A stretch of DNA of 64,000 nucleotides from Mycolicibacterium sp. J2. Lineage in GTDB: Bacteria; Actinomycetota; Actinomycetes; Mycobacteriales; Mycobacteriaceae. This document shows, in pieces, positions 42,388 to 52,175 of the stretch. Location of the stretch: contig NZ_JAPFPY010000001.1 in NCBI RefSeq assembly GCF_026240945.1, forward strand, positions 472,310 through 536,309, written 5' to 3'. The position numbers were made by a program, and so were the translations under genes. Position 1 is the stretch's first letter, and every line of letters starts with the position of its first letter. The notes beneath the pieces were generated by a model, which worked only from the letters and a program-made list of their open reading frames with translations, was not told the DNA's origin and ran no database searches.

Positions 42388-42410
42388 CCGTTGCCGAAAT
42401 CCGGCAACGG
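42388..42410. promoter_or_regulatory. 9-bp inverted repeat between tetR and lysE-like gene
   Basis: CCGTTGCCG and CGGCAACGG, five bases apart (perfect arms). Position between divergent genes, with no T-run on either side, favours an operator over a terminator. It may bind the adjacent TetR protein. Confidence 0.45.
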
Positions 42411-42527
42411 CGTTCTCGTCGATGTGGATTTCGCCGCGACACAGGGCTCCTTACACATGAGTGGTTCTTATGTTGCCTGAAAATATTTAGCTGTACTGTA
42501 TCCAAGGCCTCCCCTAACGTCGGCCTC

Positions 42528-43127
42528 ATGAGTTCGCCCGTCCTGCTCGGCTTCCTGACCACCATGACGCTCATCGCCGCCATCGGCGCGCAGAACGCCT
42601 TCGTGCTGCGTCAGGGCATCCGCGGCGAACACGTCATCCCGGTCATCGCCATGTGCACCGTGTCCGATCTGATCCTCATCGCCGCGGGGATCGCAGGCGT
42701 CGGGGCGTTGATCACCGCCCACCCCGACGCGATGACCGTCGCCAAACTCGGGGGTGCGGCCTTCCTCACCGGTTACGGGCTGCTGGCGGCACGGAGGGCA
42801 TTGCGGCCGTCGGCCCTCACGCCCTCTCAACAAAATCCGGCACGCCTAGCCGAGGTGCTGCTCACCTGTGCGGCGATGACCTGGCTCAATCCGCACGTCT
42901 ACTTGGACACCGTGGTTCTGCTCGGTTCGCTGGCCAACGAACACCGCGATCAGCGTTGGCTTTTCGGTGCCGGCTCGGTCGCGGCCAGCGCACTGTGGTT
43001 CACCGGGCTCGGATTGGGCGCCAAACGGCTGGCCGGGTTGTTCGCGACGCCGCTGACCTGGCGCATCCTCGACGGCGCCATCGCGGTCATCATGGTGGCA
43101 CTCGGCGCGTGGATGGCCCTGTCGTAA
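42528..43127 (+). CDS. LysE/ArgO-family amino acid exporter
   Basis: 199 residues with six membrane helices. [18 protein letters not shown] and the [16 protein letters not shown] segment are diagnostic for LysE/ArgO basic amino acid exporters. No LysG/ArgP-type activator is adjacent. The divergent gene is TetR. It precedes a glutarate-type degradation cluster, which is an intermediate route of lysine catabolism. AT-rich sequence (42474-42502) upstream with TACTGT is a likely promoter. Confidence 0.9.
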   Translation: MSSPVLLGFLTTMTLIAAIGAQNAFVLRQGIRGEHVIPVIAMCTVSDLILIAAGIAGVGALITAHPDAMTVAKLGGAAFLTGYGLLAARRALRPSALTPSQQNPARLAEVLLTCAAMTWLNPHVYLDTVVLLGSLANEHRDQRWLFGAGSVAASALWFTGLGLGAKRLAGLFATPLTWRILDGAIAVIMVALGAWMALS

Positions 43128-43285
43128 CCGATGGCATCACACCTCGTACAGCTCGATCGATCGCGGGCAGCCCGTCGTATCGCCGAGTTGTACAGCCGTG
43201 ATCCGGTTCCTATCCACTACGGCGATGGAGATTACGGCGAGTCCCTCCCTACGCTGGCGTGACGCCGACGAAAGAGACGACCGAT

Positions 43286-44461
43286 ATGACGCTGGTGGAC
43301 TCCCCTACCCCGCTGGGATTGTTCGACATCGACCGGCTGCTGGACGCCGACGAACGCGATATCGCCGCCACCGTGCGCAAGTTCGTCGACACTCGGCTGC
43401 GACCCAATATCGAGAGCTGGTTCGAGTCGGCCACCCTGCCGCGTGAGCTGGCCAAGGAGTTCGGTGCGCTCGGCGTACTCGGCATGCACCTCGACGGCTA
43501 CGGATGCGCCGGCACCAACGCGGTGAGCTACGGCCTGGCATGTATGGAACTGGAAGCCGGGGACAGTGGCTTCCGCAGTTTCGTGTCCGTGCAGGGATCA
43601 CTGTCGATGTTCTCGATCCATCGGTACGGCTCCGAGGAGCAGAAGAGCGAGTGGCTGCCCCGATTGGCCGCCGGCGAGGCAATCGGCTGCTTCGGGTTGA
43701 CCGAGCCCGATTTCGGATCCAACCCGGCCGGGATGCGCACCCGGGCGCGCCGCGACGGCAGCGACTGGGTCATCACCGGGACCAAGATGTGGATCACCAA
43801 CGGCAACCTCGCCGATGTCGCCACGGTGTGGGCGCAGACCGACGACGGGGTGCGCGGTTTCCTGGTCCCCACCGACACGCCGGGCTTCACCGCCAACGAG
43901 ATCCGCCGCAAGCTCTCGCTGCGGGCCTCGGTCACCTCGGAACTGGTGCTGGACGAGGTGCGCCTGCCTGCATCGGCTCAGCTGCCGCATGCGGTGGGAC
44001 TGAGCGCACCACTGTCCTGCCTGAACGAGGCGCGGTTCGGGATCGTCTTCGGTGCGCTCGGCGCGGCGCGCGACAGCCTGGAGACCGCCATCGCCTACGC
44101 CCAGTCGCGTGAGGTGTTCGATCGGCCGCTGGCGAGTTTCCAACTGACGCAGGAGAAACTGGCCAATATGACGCTGGAGCTCGGCAAGGGCACCTTGCTC
44201 GCCGTACACCTGGGCCGCATCAAGGACGCCGAAGGTCTACGACCGGAACAAGTCAGCCTCGGCAAGCTCAACAACGTACGGGAAGCGATCGCCATCGCAC
44301 GCGAATGCCGAACCCTGTTGGGCGGCAGCGGTATCACTCTTGAGTACTCGCCGCTGCGGCACGCCAACAACCTCGAATCGGTGCTCACCTACGAAGGAAC
44401 CTCGGAGATGCACCTGTTGTCGATCGGCAAGGCCCTGACCGGCCACGCCGCATTCCGCTGA
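43286..44461 (+). CDS. gcdH: Glutaryl-CoA dehydrogenase
   Basis: 391 residues of the acyl-CoA dehydrogenase family. The catalytic base is Glu370 in YEGTSEM. Arg97 in GFRSFVSVQGSL matches the glutarate-binding Arg of human GCDH, and CFGLTEPDFGSNP and WITNG complete the FAD site. It should oxidise and decarboxylate glutaryl-CoA to crotonyl-CoA. The two next genes could supply glutarate and its CoA ester. The frame begins with a GTG at 43259. I prefer the ATG at 43286 because it fits family length. Confidence 0.88.
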   Translation: MTLVDSPTPLGLFDIDRLLDADERDIAATVRKFVDTRLRPNIESWFESATLPRELAKEFGALGVLGMHLDGYGCAGTNAVSYGLACMELEAGDSGFRSFVSVQGSLSMFSIHRYGSEEQKSEWLPRLAAGEAIGCFGLTEPDFGSNPAGMRTRARRDGSDWVITGTKMWITNGNLADVATVWAQTDDGVRGFLVPTDTPGFTANEIRRKLSLRASVTSELVLDEVRLPASAQLPHAVGLSAPLSCLNEARFGIVFGALGAARDSLETAIAYAQSREVFDRPLASFQLTQEKLANMTLELGKGTLLAVHLGRIKDAEGLRPEQVSLGKLNNVREAIAIARECRTLLGGSGITLEYSPLRHANNLESVLTYEGTSEMHLLSIGKALTGHAAFR

Positions 44462-44487
44462 CCCACGTCCCCGAGCAGGAAGCACAC

Positions 44488-45960
44488 ATGACGTCACCCG
44501 GGCCCATCCCTCTACAGCATCTGGTCGACGGCCGGTGGATCGCCGGCCGCGGCGACCATCTGCACAGCGTCAATCCTGCCCGGCCGAGCATCGTGGTGGC
44601 CGAAGGTCACTCGGCCACCACGGACGATGTCGACACCGCGGTGGCGGCCGCCGACCGGGCCGGCGCCGGCTGGGCCGCCACCCCGATGCATCAGCGCGGC
44701 GGCGTGCTGCTGGCGGCGGCGGCGATCCTGGAACGCAACGCCGACAACTGGGGACGCGACCTCAGCCTGGAGGAAGGCAAGACCAAAGCCGAAGGCATCG
44801 GCGAAGTTCGGCGCGCCGCCCAGATACTGCGCTATTACGGCAACGAGGGCGATCGCCGGACCGGTGACATCTACTCTTCACCGCGCGCCGGTGAGCAGAT
44901 CCTGGTGACCCGTAAACCGGTAGGCGTGGTCGCGGCGATCACCCCGTTCAATTTCCCCATCGCCATCCCGGCGTGGAAAATCGCGCCGGCACTCGTGTAC
45001 GGCAACACCGTCGTGTGGAAACCCGCCAGCACGGTGCCGCTGCTGGCGCTGCGACTGGCGGAGGCGCTCACCAGCGCCGGATTACCACCCGGTGCGCTGA
45101 ACCTGCTGCTCGGCAACACGGATATCGGCGACACCATCGTCAACCACCCCGGCGTCGACGCCATCTCCTTCACCGGTTCGACCGCGGTCGGGCGGCGCAT
45201 TGCCTCGGTCGCGGCAGCGCGGGGCGTCCCGGTCCAAGCCGAGATGGGCGGCAAGAACGCCGCGGTGGTACTCGACGACGCCGACATCGAGCTCGCCGTC
45301 GAACAGGTCATGCTCGGCGCGTTCCGCTCTTCAGGCCAAAAGTGCACGGCCACTTCACGTCTGATCGTCACCGATGGTATCGCGGACCGGTTCCTGACGA
45401 TGCTGGCCGACAGCGTGCACGCGCTGCGGACCGGCGACCCCACCGATGACGCCACGCAACTCGGGCCGGTCGTCAGCGCATCCGCCCGGCGCACCATCAC
45501 CGCGGGTATCGACGCGGCGGTCGCGCAGGGTGCCACCACACTGGCTCGCGGCCCCGTCCCCGTCGACGGCCCGTTGAGCGACGGCTATTTCGTCGCCCCG
45601 ACCGTCCTGGAGCTCGACGGGCGTCACGCTGACGTCTGGACCGAGGAGCTCTTCGGTCCGGTATTGGCGGTGCGCCGCACCGCCGATCCCGCAGCGGCCT
45701 TCGAACTCGCCAACGACAGCGAATTCGGGCTTTCTGCAGCCGTTTTCACGCAGGACTTGACCCGGGCACTGGAAGCGGTCGAGCATATCGACGTGGGTGT
45801 GCTGCACATCAACTCCGAGTCTGCGGGCGCCGACCCGCACGTCCCGTTCGGTGGCGCGAAGAAAAGTGGGCTCGGCCCGAAGGAACAGGGCCGCGCGGCC
45901 AGAGAGTTCTTCACCCACACCGCTACCGTGTATCTACGCGGCGGGGCGGTTCGATCGTGA
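44488..45960 (+). CDS. NAD(P)-dependent aldehyde dehydrogenase
   Basis: 490 residues, ALDH superfamily. Nucleophile Cys286 in SSGQKCTA, general base Glu252 in EMGGKN, Asn154 in FNFP and Lys178 in WKPA are all present. It resembles alpha-ketoglutarate/glutarate semialdehyde dehydrogenases. Between GcdH and a class III CoA-transferase, glutarate semialdehyde is the likely substrate, by inference. Its stop overlaps the CoA-transferase GTG (GTGA). Confidence 0.87.
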   Translation: MTSPGPIPLQHLVDGRWIAGRGDHLHSVNPARPSIVVAEGHSATTDDVDTAVAAADRAGAGWAATPMHQRGGVLLAAAAILERNADNWGRDLSLEEGKTKAEGIGEVRRAAQILRYYGNEGDRRTGDIYSSPRAGEQILVTRKPVGVVAAITPFNFPIAIPAWKIAPALVYGNTVVWKPASTVPLLALRLAEALTSAGLPPGALNLLLGNTDIGDTIVNHPGVDAISFTGSTAVGRRIASVAAARGVPVQAEMGGKNAAVVLDDADIELAVEQVMLGAFRSSGQKCTATSRLIVTDGIADRFLTMLADSVHALRTGDPTDDATQLGPVVSASARRTITAGIDAAVAQGATTLARGPVPVDGPLSDGYFVAPTVLELDGRHADVWTEELFGPVLAVRRTADPAAAFELANDSEFGLSAAVFTQDLTRALEAVEHIDVGVLHINSESAGADPHVPFGGAKKSGLGPKEQGRAAREFFTHTATVYLRGGAVRS

Positions 45961-47069
45961 CCAGCGCCGCCCTCGACGGCATCGTGGTCGTCGATTTCAG
46001 CCGCGTGCTGGCCGGACCGTACGCCACCATGATGCTCGGTGATTTCGGCGCCGACATCATCAAGATCGAACGGCCGGGCGTGGGTGACGACACCCGGGAA
46101 TGGGGCCCACCGTACGACTCCGAAGGAGTGGCAACCTATTTCAACGCGGTCAACCGCAACAAGCGGTCGGTGGTACTCGACCTCACCGATGCCGCCGACG
46201 TGGCCCGCGCCCGTGAGCTGGTGTCCGGCGCCGATATCGTCGTGGAGAACTTCCGCCCGGGCACCATGGAGAAACTCGGTTTGGGGTACGACGCCCTGCG
46301 CGCGTTCAAACCGGACCTGATCTACTGTGCCATAACCGGATTCGGCCGCGACGGCGGTGCCGATCTGCCCGGCTACGACCTGCTGGTCCAGGCCGTCGGT
46401 GGTCTGATGAGTATCACCGGGCAGGCCGACGGTGAACCGACGAAGGTGGGCGTCGCCGTCGTCGACGTCCTCGCCGGAATGCATGCGCTCACCGGAATCC
46501 TGCTCGCACTGGCACACCGGGCGCGCACCGGGGAAGGTCAGCGGGTCGACACCAACCTGCTCTCGGTGCTGTTGTCGTCCATGGTGAATCAGGCCTCGGG
46601 ATTCCTGGGTGCGGGAACCGTGCCCGCCCGGATGGGTAACCGGCACCCGAGTGTCACGCCGTATCAGACCTTCTCCACCGCCGACCGGCCGATGGCAGTG
46701 GCCGTCGGCAACGACAAGCAGTTCAAGGCACTCGCCCACGTACTCGGTCTGGACTGGCTGGCCGAAGACGAACGCTTCGTATCCAACGCACTGCGGGTAC
46801 GCCATCGAGATGCGTTGTGCACCATCCTGGAATCTGCGTTCCAAGTGCGCGGCGCCGACCACTGGTATGACGCACTGGCCGCGGCCGGGGTCCCGGCCGG
46901 TCCGATCAACGACATCTCGGAGGCTTTCGCCTTCGCCGAACGCCTCGGACTCAGTGCGACGGTCGCCGTGCCAGGCACCCCGACCGCGCAGGTCGCCAAC
47001 CCGATCTCGTTGTCGGTGACACCCGCGACATACCGCAGCGGCCCGCCGCGGCTCGGCGATCACACCTGA
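45957..47069 (+). CDS. CaiB/BaiF class III CoA-transferase
   Basis: 370 residues of the family III CoA-transferases: VVDFSRVLAGPYATMMLGDFGADIIKIERP at the N-terminus and catalytic Asp141 in GYDLLVQAVGGLM. Human SUGCT, which makes glutaryl-CoA from glutarate and succinyl-CoA, belongs to this class, so a glutarate CoA-transferase role fits the neighbours. GTG start coupled to the aldehyde dehydrogenase. The 3' end overlaps the convergent PucR gene by 10 bp. Confidence 0.88.
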   Translation: MTSAALDGIVVVDFSRVLAGPYATMMLGDFGADIIKIERPGVGDDTREWGPPYDSEGVATYFNAVNRNKRSVVLDLTDAADVARARELVSGADIVVENFRPGTMEKLGLGYDALRAFKPDLIYCAITGFGRDGGADLPGYDLLVQAVGGLMSITGQADGEPTKVGVAVVDVLAGMHALTGILLALAHRARTGEGQRVDTNLLSVLLSSMVNQASGFLGAGTVPARMGNRHPSVTPYQTFSTADRPMAVAVGNDKQFKALAHVLGLDWLAEDERFVSNALRVRHRDALCTILESAFQVRGADHWYDALAAAGVPAGPINDISEAFAFAERLGLSATVAVPGTPTAQVANPISLSVTPATYRSGPPRLGDHT

Positions 47070-48574
47070 CCGACCTCCCGGGCCTCGAGCAGCCGATGGG
47101 CCTTGATCGCGATCCAGAGCTGGGCCCGGGTATCGGCCGACTTGAGATCGTCGCCCAGCAACTGGCCGATGCGCTGTATCCGATTTCGCATGGTGTGGCG
47201 GTGGATCCCGAGATCGGCCGCGGCGGCCTCCACCTGCCCGTTTCGTTCCAGAAAGACCGTGAGAGCCGCCACCAGATCGTCTCGTTGGCCGATCAGTGGG
47301 GCCAGGAGGCCGGCGAGAACACCGAGTTCGGCCGGGGTCCGGGCGCCGAGAAGGACGCCGTAGGCGCCCAGTTCGGCGAATTCGGCGAAGGTGGAGCCGA
47401 CCCCGGCCGCCGCCGCGATGCGGGCCTGCGCGACGGCCACCGTGACGTCGGCGAGCCGACTGGGCGCGCTCAGGCCTGCCCTCAACCCGTCGAGTTGCTC
47501 GGCCAACTGCCCGCACAGGCCGCGGACACTGCGCTCGTGCGCGGCGGGGACGATGACGACGATGTCCTGATCGTCGGAGGCGAGCAGGTACGGGCCCACC
47601 CCGGCCAGCAGGCGGCCGGCGTCACGCTCGGCTGCCAGCACCGGACCGACACCGGTGAGCAGGAGCACCACGACATCGCCCGCGGGCTCGAAACCGAAGT
47701 ATCTCAGCACGCCGTCGTCGATGTCACCGCCCGCGAGGAGCGTACGGGTCACCGCCGACCGCAGTCGCTGCTCGGCGTCGACCACCCTGGCCGGCTTCTC
47801 GATCGCAATCGACACCAGCGACACCGTGTGCGCCACGAGAAGCCGGCCCGCCATCGACAGGGGTGCGGTGGTACGCACCGCCAGATACCCGCGCAACGCT
47901 TGGGCGGCTCGCAGACTCTGCACGACGACGAAGGCGTCCCCATCGGCGAAGACCCGCCCGGCGTGACCAGGCGCGGCGCCGATCGGTGACGCGGGACCGG
48001 TCAGCGGCGCCGCCACTCGCTCGTGTTCGGCACCGGCGGCCGCCAGCACCCTCCCTTCGACGTCGACCACGACGACACCGGCCGGCAGCCCATCTGCCAG
48101 CGCGGCGACGACGCCCGGAATGCCGCCGCCCAAGGTGGCCCTGGCGAGGACCTCCTGCTGGTCGACTACCTCCTGAACGGAGCGCAACTCGTCGGCCTTC
48201 AGTGCGTCGATCACCACCCGGGTGATGGCGATGAACGGTGTCGACGCCGGCACTCGGAGCACAGGGAGGTCCAATTGATTTGCGGCGTCGATGATTCCGG
48301 CCGGTATATCGGTCAGGGTGGTTCCGGTGTCCACGGCGAGTGCGGTGATACCGGCCGAAGACAACCGCGCCACATAGTGGAATTGGGCGGTGTCGTCCTG
48401 GCCGATGTTGATCCCGGTCGTCATGACGAGCTCACCCCCGGACAGGTACGGGGTGGGGTCGGCGAGTTCGATGGCGTGCGCCCAGCTCACCTGACGGTCG
48501 GCGCCACGCGCTCCGGCAACCAGCGTCAAACCGAGCCCCTTCGCCGTGACCAGGTCCCGCGGGGTGAGTGCCAT
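47060..48574 (-). CDS. PucR-family transcriptional regulator
   Basis: 504 residues: an N-terminal PucR domain (about 5-120; GLGLTLVAGARG, GGELVMTTGINI), a middle GGDEF-like degenerate region and a C-terminal HTH_30 domain (VEAAAADLGIHRHTMRNRIQRIGQLLG). PucR proteins often activate adjacent catabolic genes, here the convergent gcdH/ALDH/CoA-transferase set. I use the ATG at 48574, which has AGGAGA five bases upstream, not the frame's first ATG at 48601. The upstream diguanylate cyclase frame overlaps its start by 49 bp. Confidence 0.88.
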   Translation of the reverse strand: MALTPRDLVTAKGLGLTLVAGARGADRQVSWAHAIELADPTPYLSGGELVMTTGINIGQDDTAQFHYVARLSSAGITALAVDTGTTLTDIPAGIIDAANQLDLPVLRVPASTPFIAITRVVIDALKADELRSVQEVVDQQEVLARATLGGGIPGVVAALADGLPAGVVVVDVEGRVLAAAGAEHERVAAPLTGPASPIGAAPGHAGRVFADGDAFVVVQSLRAAQALRGYLAVRTTAPLSMAGRLLVAHTVSLVSIAIEKPARVVDAEQRLRSAVTRTLLAGGDIDDGVLRYFGFEPAGDVVVLLLTGVGPVLAAERDAGRLLAGVGPYLLASDDQDIVVIVPAAHERSVRGLCGQLAEQLDGLRAGLSAPSRLADVTVAVAQARIAAAAGVGSTFAEFAELGAYGVLLGARTPAELGVLAGLLAPLIGQRDDLVAALTVFLERNGQVEAAAADLGIHRHTMRNRIQRIGQLLGDDLKSADTRAQLWIAIKAHRLLEAREVGQV

Positions 48575-49857
48575 ATCGTCTCCTGAGCATCGCCAGGCCA
48601 TGCTAGCCGCGTTCGGCGCCGCCGCGGGCGAGCATCACCCGGCGCGACGACACCCTTCACCCGATCCGGCCGCGCCCACCGCAAACGCCTCGCGGCAGCT
48701 GCCTCCTTGCCGACAATCCTGTTGACACCGCGTCGATTTCGAGGTGGCGGCCGAGCCCGCGGCAGCATCTCCGCCGGTTCGTTCGCGTCGAACATGGCCC
48801 GGTCGGCGCGTTCGATGGCCTCAGCCAACACCGCCGACGGTTCGGCGCCACTGCGGCGAAACTCGGCGAGGGGCATCGAGGCGACGCCGACGCTCGCGGT
48901 GACCGGCGCGATGTCGACCGGAGCGGCGATCGCGGCTCTGATCCGCTCCGCGATGCTGCGGGTGTGTTCGGGTGCAGCGATGTCGACCACGACGAACTCT
49001 TCCCCCCCGGTTCGGGCGACCAGCGCCGAACCGCGGACCGAGTGCACGATCCTGCGGGCGCTGCGCACCAGCACGGCATCGCCCGTCGCGTGCCCGAAGG
49101 AATCGTTGACCAGTTTGAAGCGATCCAGGTCGACCACCACCGCCATCACCGAATCACCACCATCGCGGTCCCGGTCCCCGACCAGTTCTGCGATGTAGAA
49201 GTTGAGCCCGCGCCGGTTGAGCAACCCGGTCAGCTCGTCGGTCATCGAGTCGTTGGCGTCGTTGCGCAGCATCCAGATCCCGAACTGGATCACCACCGGT
49301 GTCACCAGCAACGAGACCACGGCAATCAGCACATTGGCTGTGGCCAGGTAGGGGTCACCAGCTGGACCGGTCGCGATCGAAACCCCGAACACCCCCACTG
49401 CCAACAGCATGATGACGGTATGCAGGGCAAGCACTTTCGGGGTTTCGAAGAACTTGGCATACACCGACACCAGGACCAGGACGTTCAGCCCGAACATCCC
49501 GGCCAGCCGATTCGAGTAGGTCAGGGCGACGACCGTGATTCCCACGTCGGCATACACCGTGAACAGAATCGACCACCCGCGTGACGGCCACGGGCCGAAC
49601 CACCACACGCCGGTCCAGATCAGTGCCGACAGGGCCAGCGCGCAGGACACCAGCCACGTCACGTGGGTGGTGGGCCCACTCGGGGAGAACTGGCTGATCA
49701 ACGGGACGATGGCGAATACCAAAGTGCATGCGCCGATGAGCAATTGGATGCCGTCGAGCAGACCCCGGTGCGCGAAGTATCGGACGTGGGATTCCGGCTC
49801 GACGTCAGCCGACCACCACACTCCGAACAGGCGCACGACCGCGCGCAAGCTCTTCAC
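48526..49857 (-). CDS. Membrane-bound diguanylate cyclase (GGDEF)
   Basis: About 443 residues. Six membrane helices (roughly residues 35-200) are followed by a GGDEF domain with DELTGLLNRRG, VDLDRFKLVNDSFGH and an intact active loop GGEEF, so it should make c-di-GMP. No EAL domain. After RADRAMFDANEP the last 85 or so residues are Arg-rich, unlike a family C-terminus, and overlap the pucR start, suggesting an extended or frameshifted end. Start uncertain: the frame opens at 49953, and I chose GTG at 49857 before the first conserved sequence. Confidence 0.75.
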   Translation of the reverse strand: MKSLRAVVRLFGVWWSADVEPESHVRYFAHRGLLDGIQLLIGACTLVFAIVPLISQFSPSGPTTHVTWLVSCALALSALIWTGVWWFGPWPSRGWSILFTVYADVGITVVALTYSNRLAGMFGLNVLVLVSVYAKFFETPKVLALHTVIMLLAVGVFGVSIATGPAGDPYLATANVLIAVVSLLVTPVVIQFGIWMLRNDANDSMTDELTGLLNRRGLNFYIAELVGDRDRDGGDSVMAVVVDLDRFKLVNDSFGHATGDAVLVRSARRIVHSVRGSALVARTGGEEFVVVDIAAPEHTRSIAERIRAAIAAPVDIAPVTASVGVASMPLAEFRRSGAEPSAVLAEAIERADRAMFDANEPAEMLPRARPPPRNRRGVNRIVGKEAAAARRLRWARPDRVKGVVAPGDARPRRRRTRLAWPGDAQETIWHSPRGTWSRRRGSV

Positions 49858-49996
49858 CTTAGACAGCAAACGCCCCCCGCTCACAGTCCCGATCAGCGAA
49901 TCGACCGCCGGACACCCCCCGCCGGCGCCTGAGCAATCTAACAAACGGCCCATGATCAGTCCATAGCGCAGCTAAGTGCCCGCGGCGGGCGCGGTT

Positions 49997-50024
49997 GCCG
50001 GTGGCGGACAGCTCCGCCACCGGC
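49997..50024. repeat. 12-bp perfect inverted repeat
   Basis: GCCGGTGGCGGA and TCCGCCACCGGC separated by CAGC form a 12-bp hairpin. It lies between divergent genes, where a terminator is not expected, and a smaller GCCCGC/GCGGGC palindrome adjoins it at about 49979-49991. It could be a mobile-type palindrome or an RNA structure. Confidence 0.6.
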
Positions 50025-50129
50025 GGGCCACGATAGTTTCCTTGGCAAACATCTTCGGTTCAGCGGCGGTCGCCGGCATGCGGCAGTCAACCATCGGCGC
50101 GGTGCCGGCTCGCCGGGTAGCCTCGCGCC

Positions 50130-51029
50130 ATGCGCAGCGACAACGACACCTGGGACATCACCTCCAGCGTCGGTTCGACGGCTTTGTTCGTCGCAGCCGC
50201 CCGCGCCCTCGAGGCCCGCAAACCCGATCCGCTGGCCGTCGATCAGTACGCTGCGCTGTTCTGCCGGGCCGTCGGCGGGCAGTGGGCCGATGTGGTGGAC
50301 GGCAAGAACACCGACAGCAAGCTCACCACCGCTGACTTCGGCACCCACTTCGTCACGTTCCAGGCCGCCCGCACCAAGTATTTCGACGACTATTTCAAGC
50401 GGGCCAGCGCTACGGGCGTGCGCCAGGTGGTCATGCTGGCAGCCGGCCTGGATTCTCGTGCCTACCGTCTGCCGTGGCCGGAGGGCACCACCGTCTACGA
50501 GCTGGACCAGCCGCAGGTGCTCGAGTTCAAGCGCGAGGTGCTCGCCACGCACAATGCCCGCCCGGCCGCACACCGCGTCGAGGTGCCCGTCGACCTGCGC
50601 GATGATTGGCCGTCAGCGTTGCGCGATGCCGGGTTCGACGCGAGCGTGCCCACGGCGTTCATCGCCGAGGGGCTGCTCATCTACCTGCCCGCGACAGCCC
50701 AAGGTGAACTCTTCCGCGGTATCGACGCCCTGTCCGCGCCGGGCAGCCACGCCGGTATCGAAGAGGGGGACCCGATGCCGACGGCCGCCTATGAAGCGGC
50801 CAAGCATGCCGAAGCCGCCGCTCCCGACGGCGATGGCGCCTTCTTCCAGCTGATCTACAACGAGCAGGTCGCCAAGGCCGCCGATTGGTTCACCGGTCAC
50901 GGATGGCACGCCGAGGCCACTCCGCTCGCCGAGCAGATCCGTGGCCTCGGTCGTCCACTACCCGCAGCGGGATCACAGTCGGCGCTGATGGTGCAGTCCA
51001 ATACGCTGGTCACCGCGATCAAGAGGTAG
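50130..51029 (+). CDS. TIGR00027-type SAM methyltransferase
   Basis: 299 residues of the mycobacterial LCM-type methyltransferase family (PF04072/TIGR00027): [33 protein letters not shown] (SAM site), [12 protein letters not shown] and [11 protein letters not shown] are in order. Mycobacteria carry many copies, with substrates largely unknown. ATG start; the region upstream lacks a clear ribosome site. Confidence 0.9.
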   Translation: MRSDNDTWDITSSVGSTALFVAAARALEARKPDPLAVDQYAALFCRAVGGQWADVVDGKNTDSKLTTADFGTHFVTFQAARTKYFDDYFKRASATGVRQVVMLAAGLDSRAYRLPWPEGTTVYELDQPQVLEFKREVLATHNARPAAHRVEVPVDLRDDWPSALRDAGFDASVPTAFIAEGLLIYLPATAQGELFRGIDALSAPGSHAGIEEGDPMPTAAYEAAKHAEAAAPDGDGAFFQLIYNEQVAKAADWFTGHGWHAEATPLAEQIRGLGRPLPAAGSQSALMVQSNTLVTAIKR

Positions 51030-51033
51030 TCCG

Positions 51034-51985
51034 CTAGCGCAGGTGCGGCAGGACATCGCGCTGCCAGGCAGTGAAGAAGCCGGCCATATCCGGGCCGATC
51101 TGCTGTACGTACACCTCGTCGATGCCCGCATCGAGATACTTGCGTACCTGCGCCACGTGCTTTTCCGGATCGGCGCCGCACGCCACGGATTCCGCGATGT
51201 CCTGTTTGGGCACCAGGTTCTGCAGGGCGGCGAAATCCTTTGGCCGCGGCAGGATCTGGGCGGTCTGCCCGGGCAGGCCCTCGTTGCCCCATAACCGGTG
51301 CGCGGTGTCCAGCGCAGCCCCCGCGTTGGCGTCCCAGCACACCTTCGTCCCGGCCTGCACCGGCTTGTCGCCGCCACCGGATGACCGGAAGGTCTGCACC
51401 AGATCGGCATCGGGCATCGTCAGCACGTAACCGTCACCTATGCGGCCGGCCCGTTCGGCACCCTGCGGCCCGAAACCGGACACATAGATGGGCAGCCGTT
51501 GGGCGGGTCGGGTGTAGATCCGCGCTTCCTGAACCTCGTAATGCAGTCCGTGGTGGCTCACCTCGTCACCCGCCAGAAGGAGCCGGATGACATCGACCGC
51601 CTCCTCCAGCATCTCCTGACGAACTCCCACGGACGGCCACGGATCGCCGAGAATGTGTTCGTTGAGCGCCTCGCCGCTGCCCACGCCGAGCACGAATCTG
51701 CCGTCCAACTGCACCGCGGCCGTGGCGGCGGCCTGGGCCACGATGGCCGGATGGATCCACCGTCGGACATGTCACGGCGGTCGACACCGGCAATGTCGTT
51801 GCCTGCGACAGCGCCCCGACGACGCCCCACACGAACGGGCTCTGGCCTTGCTCGTCGTTCCAAGGGTGGAAGTGGTCAGAAATCCACAATGCCTCGAAAC
51901 CCGCGTCTTCGGCCCGCTTGGCCTGGTCGACGAGCTCGTGGGGACCGAATTGTTCGCACGATAAGAAGTAACCGATCTTCGCCAT
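51034..51985 (-). pseudogene. Frameshifted F420-dependent LLM-class oxidoreductase
   Basis: Two overlapping frames together make one TIGR03557-type F420-dependent oxidoreductase (about 315 residues). The N-terminal part, from the ATG at 51985, gives KIGYFLSCEQFGP, WISDHFHPW and STAVTCPTV. The remainder (VAQAAATAAVQL, FVLGVGSGEALNEHILGD, YVSGFGP) continues in another frame. The break is near 51758, where GTG-GAT replaces an expected GTG-CGG-ATC, consistent with loss of two bases. It is either a real pseudogene or a sequencing error. Confidence 0.8.
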
Positions 51986-52118
51986 AGCAGCGGACTACCC
52001 GCCAATCCCGCGATTAAGCGGTAAGACCGCGGGCTCACCCGAGGTGGTCGGGCCGGTCCGCGGGAATGAGAACGACCTTCGGCGGGGTTCTGCTGGGCAG
52101 GGGTGTGACGCTACCGGG

Positions 52119-52144
52119 GTTTTTCGCGTCCAGCCCTCGGGTAC
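52119..52144 (+). promoter_or_regulatory. SigF-like promoter
   Basis: GTTT-N16-GGGTAC, consensus match, about 31 bases before the ATG at 52176, which has AAAGGTGAG upstream. It shows that SigF-type control is not confined to the island at the start of the window. Confidence 0.58.
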
Positions 52145-52175
52145 TCGGTGTCAGCCGACGAAAGGTGAGACTGTG

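Noticed and set aside
45624..47516. 630-residue minus-strand open frame
   Set aside because: Antisense to the aldehyde dehydrogenase and CoA-transferase genes, with no recognisable domain.
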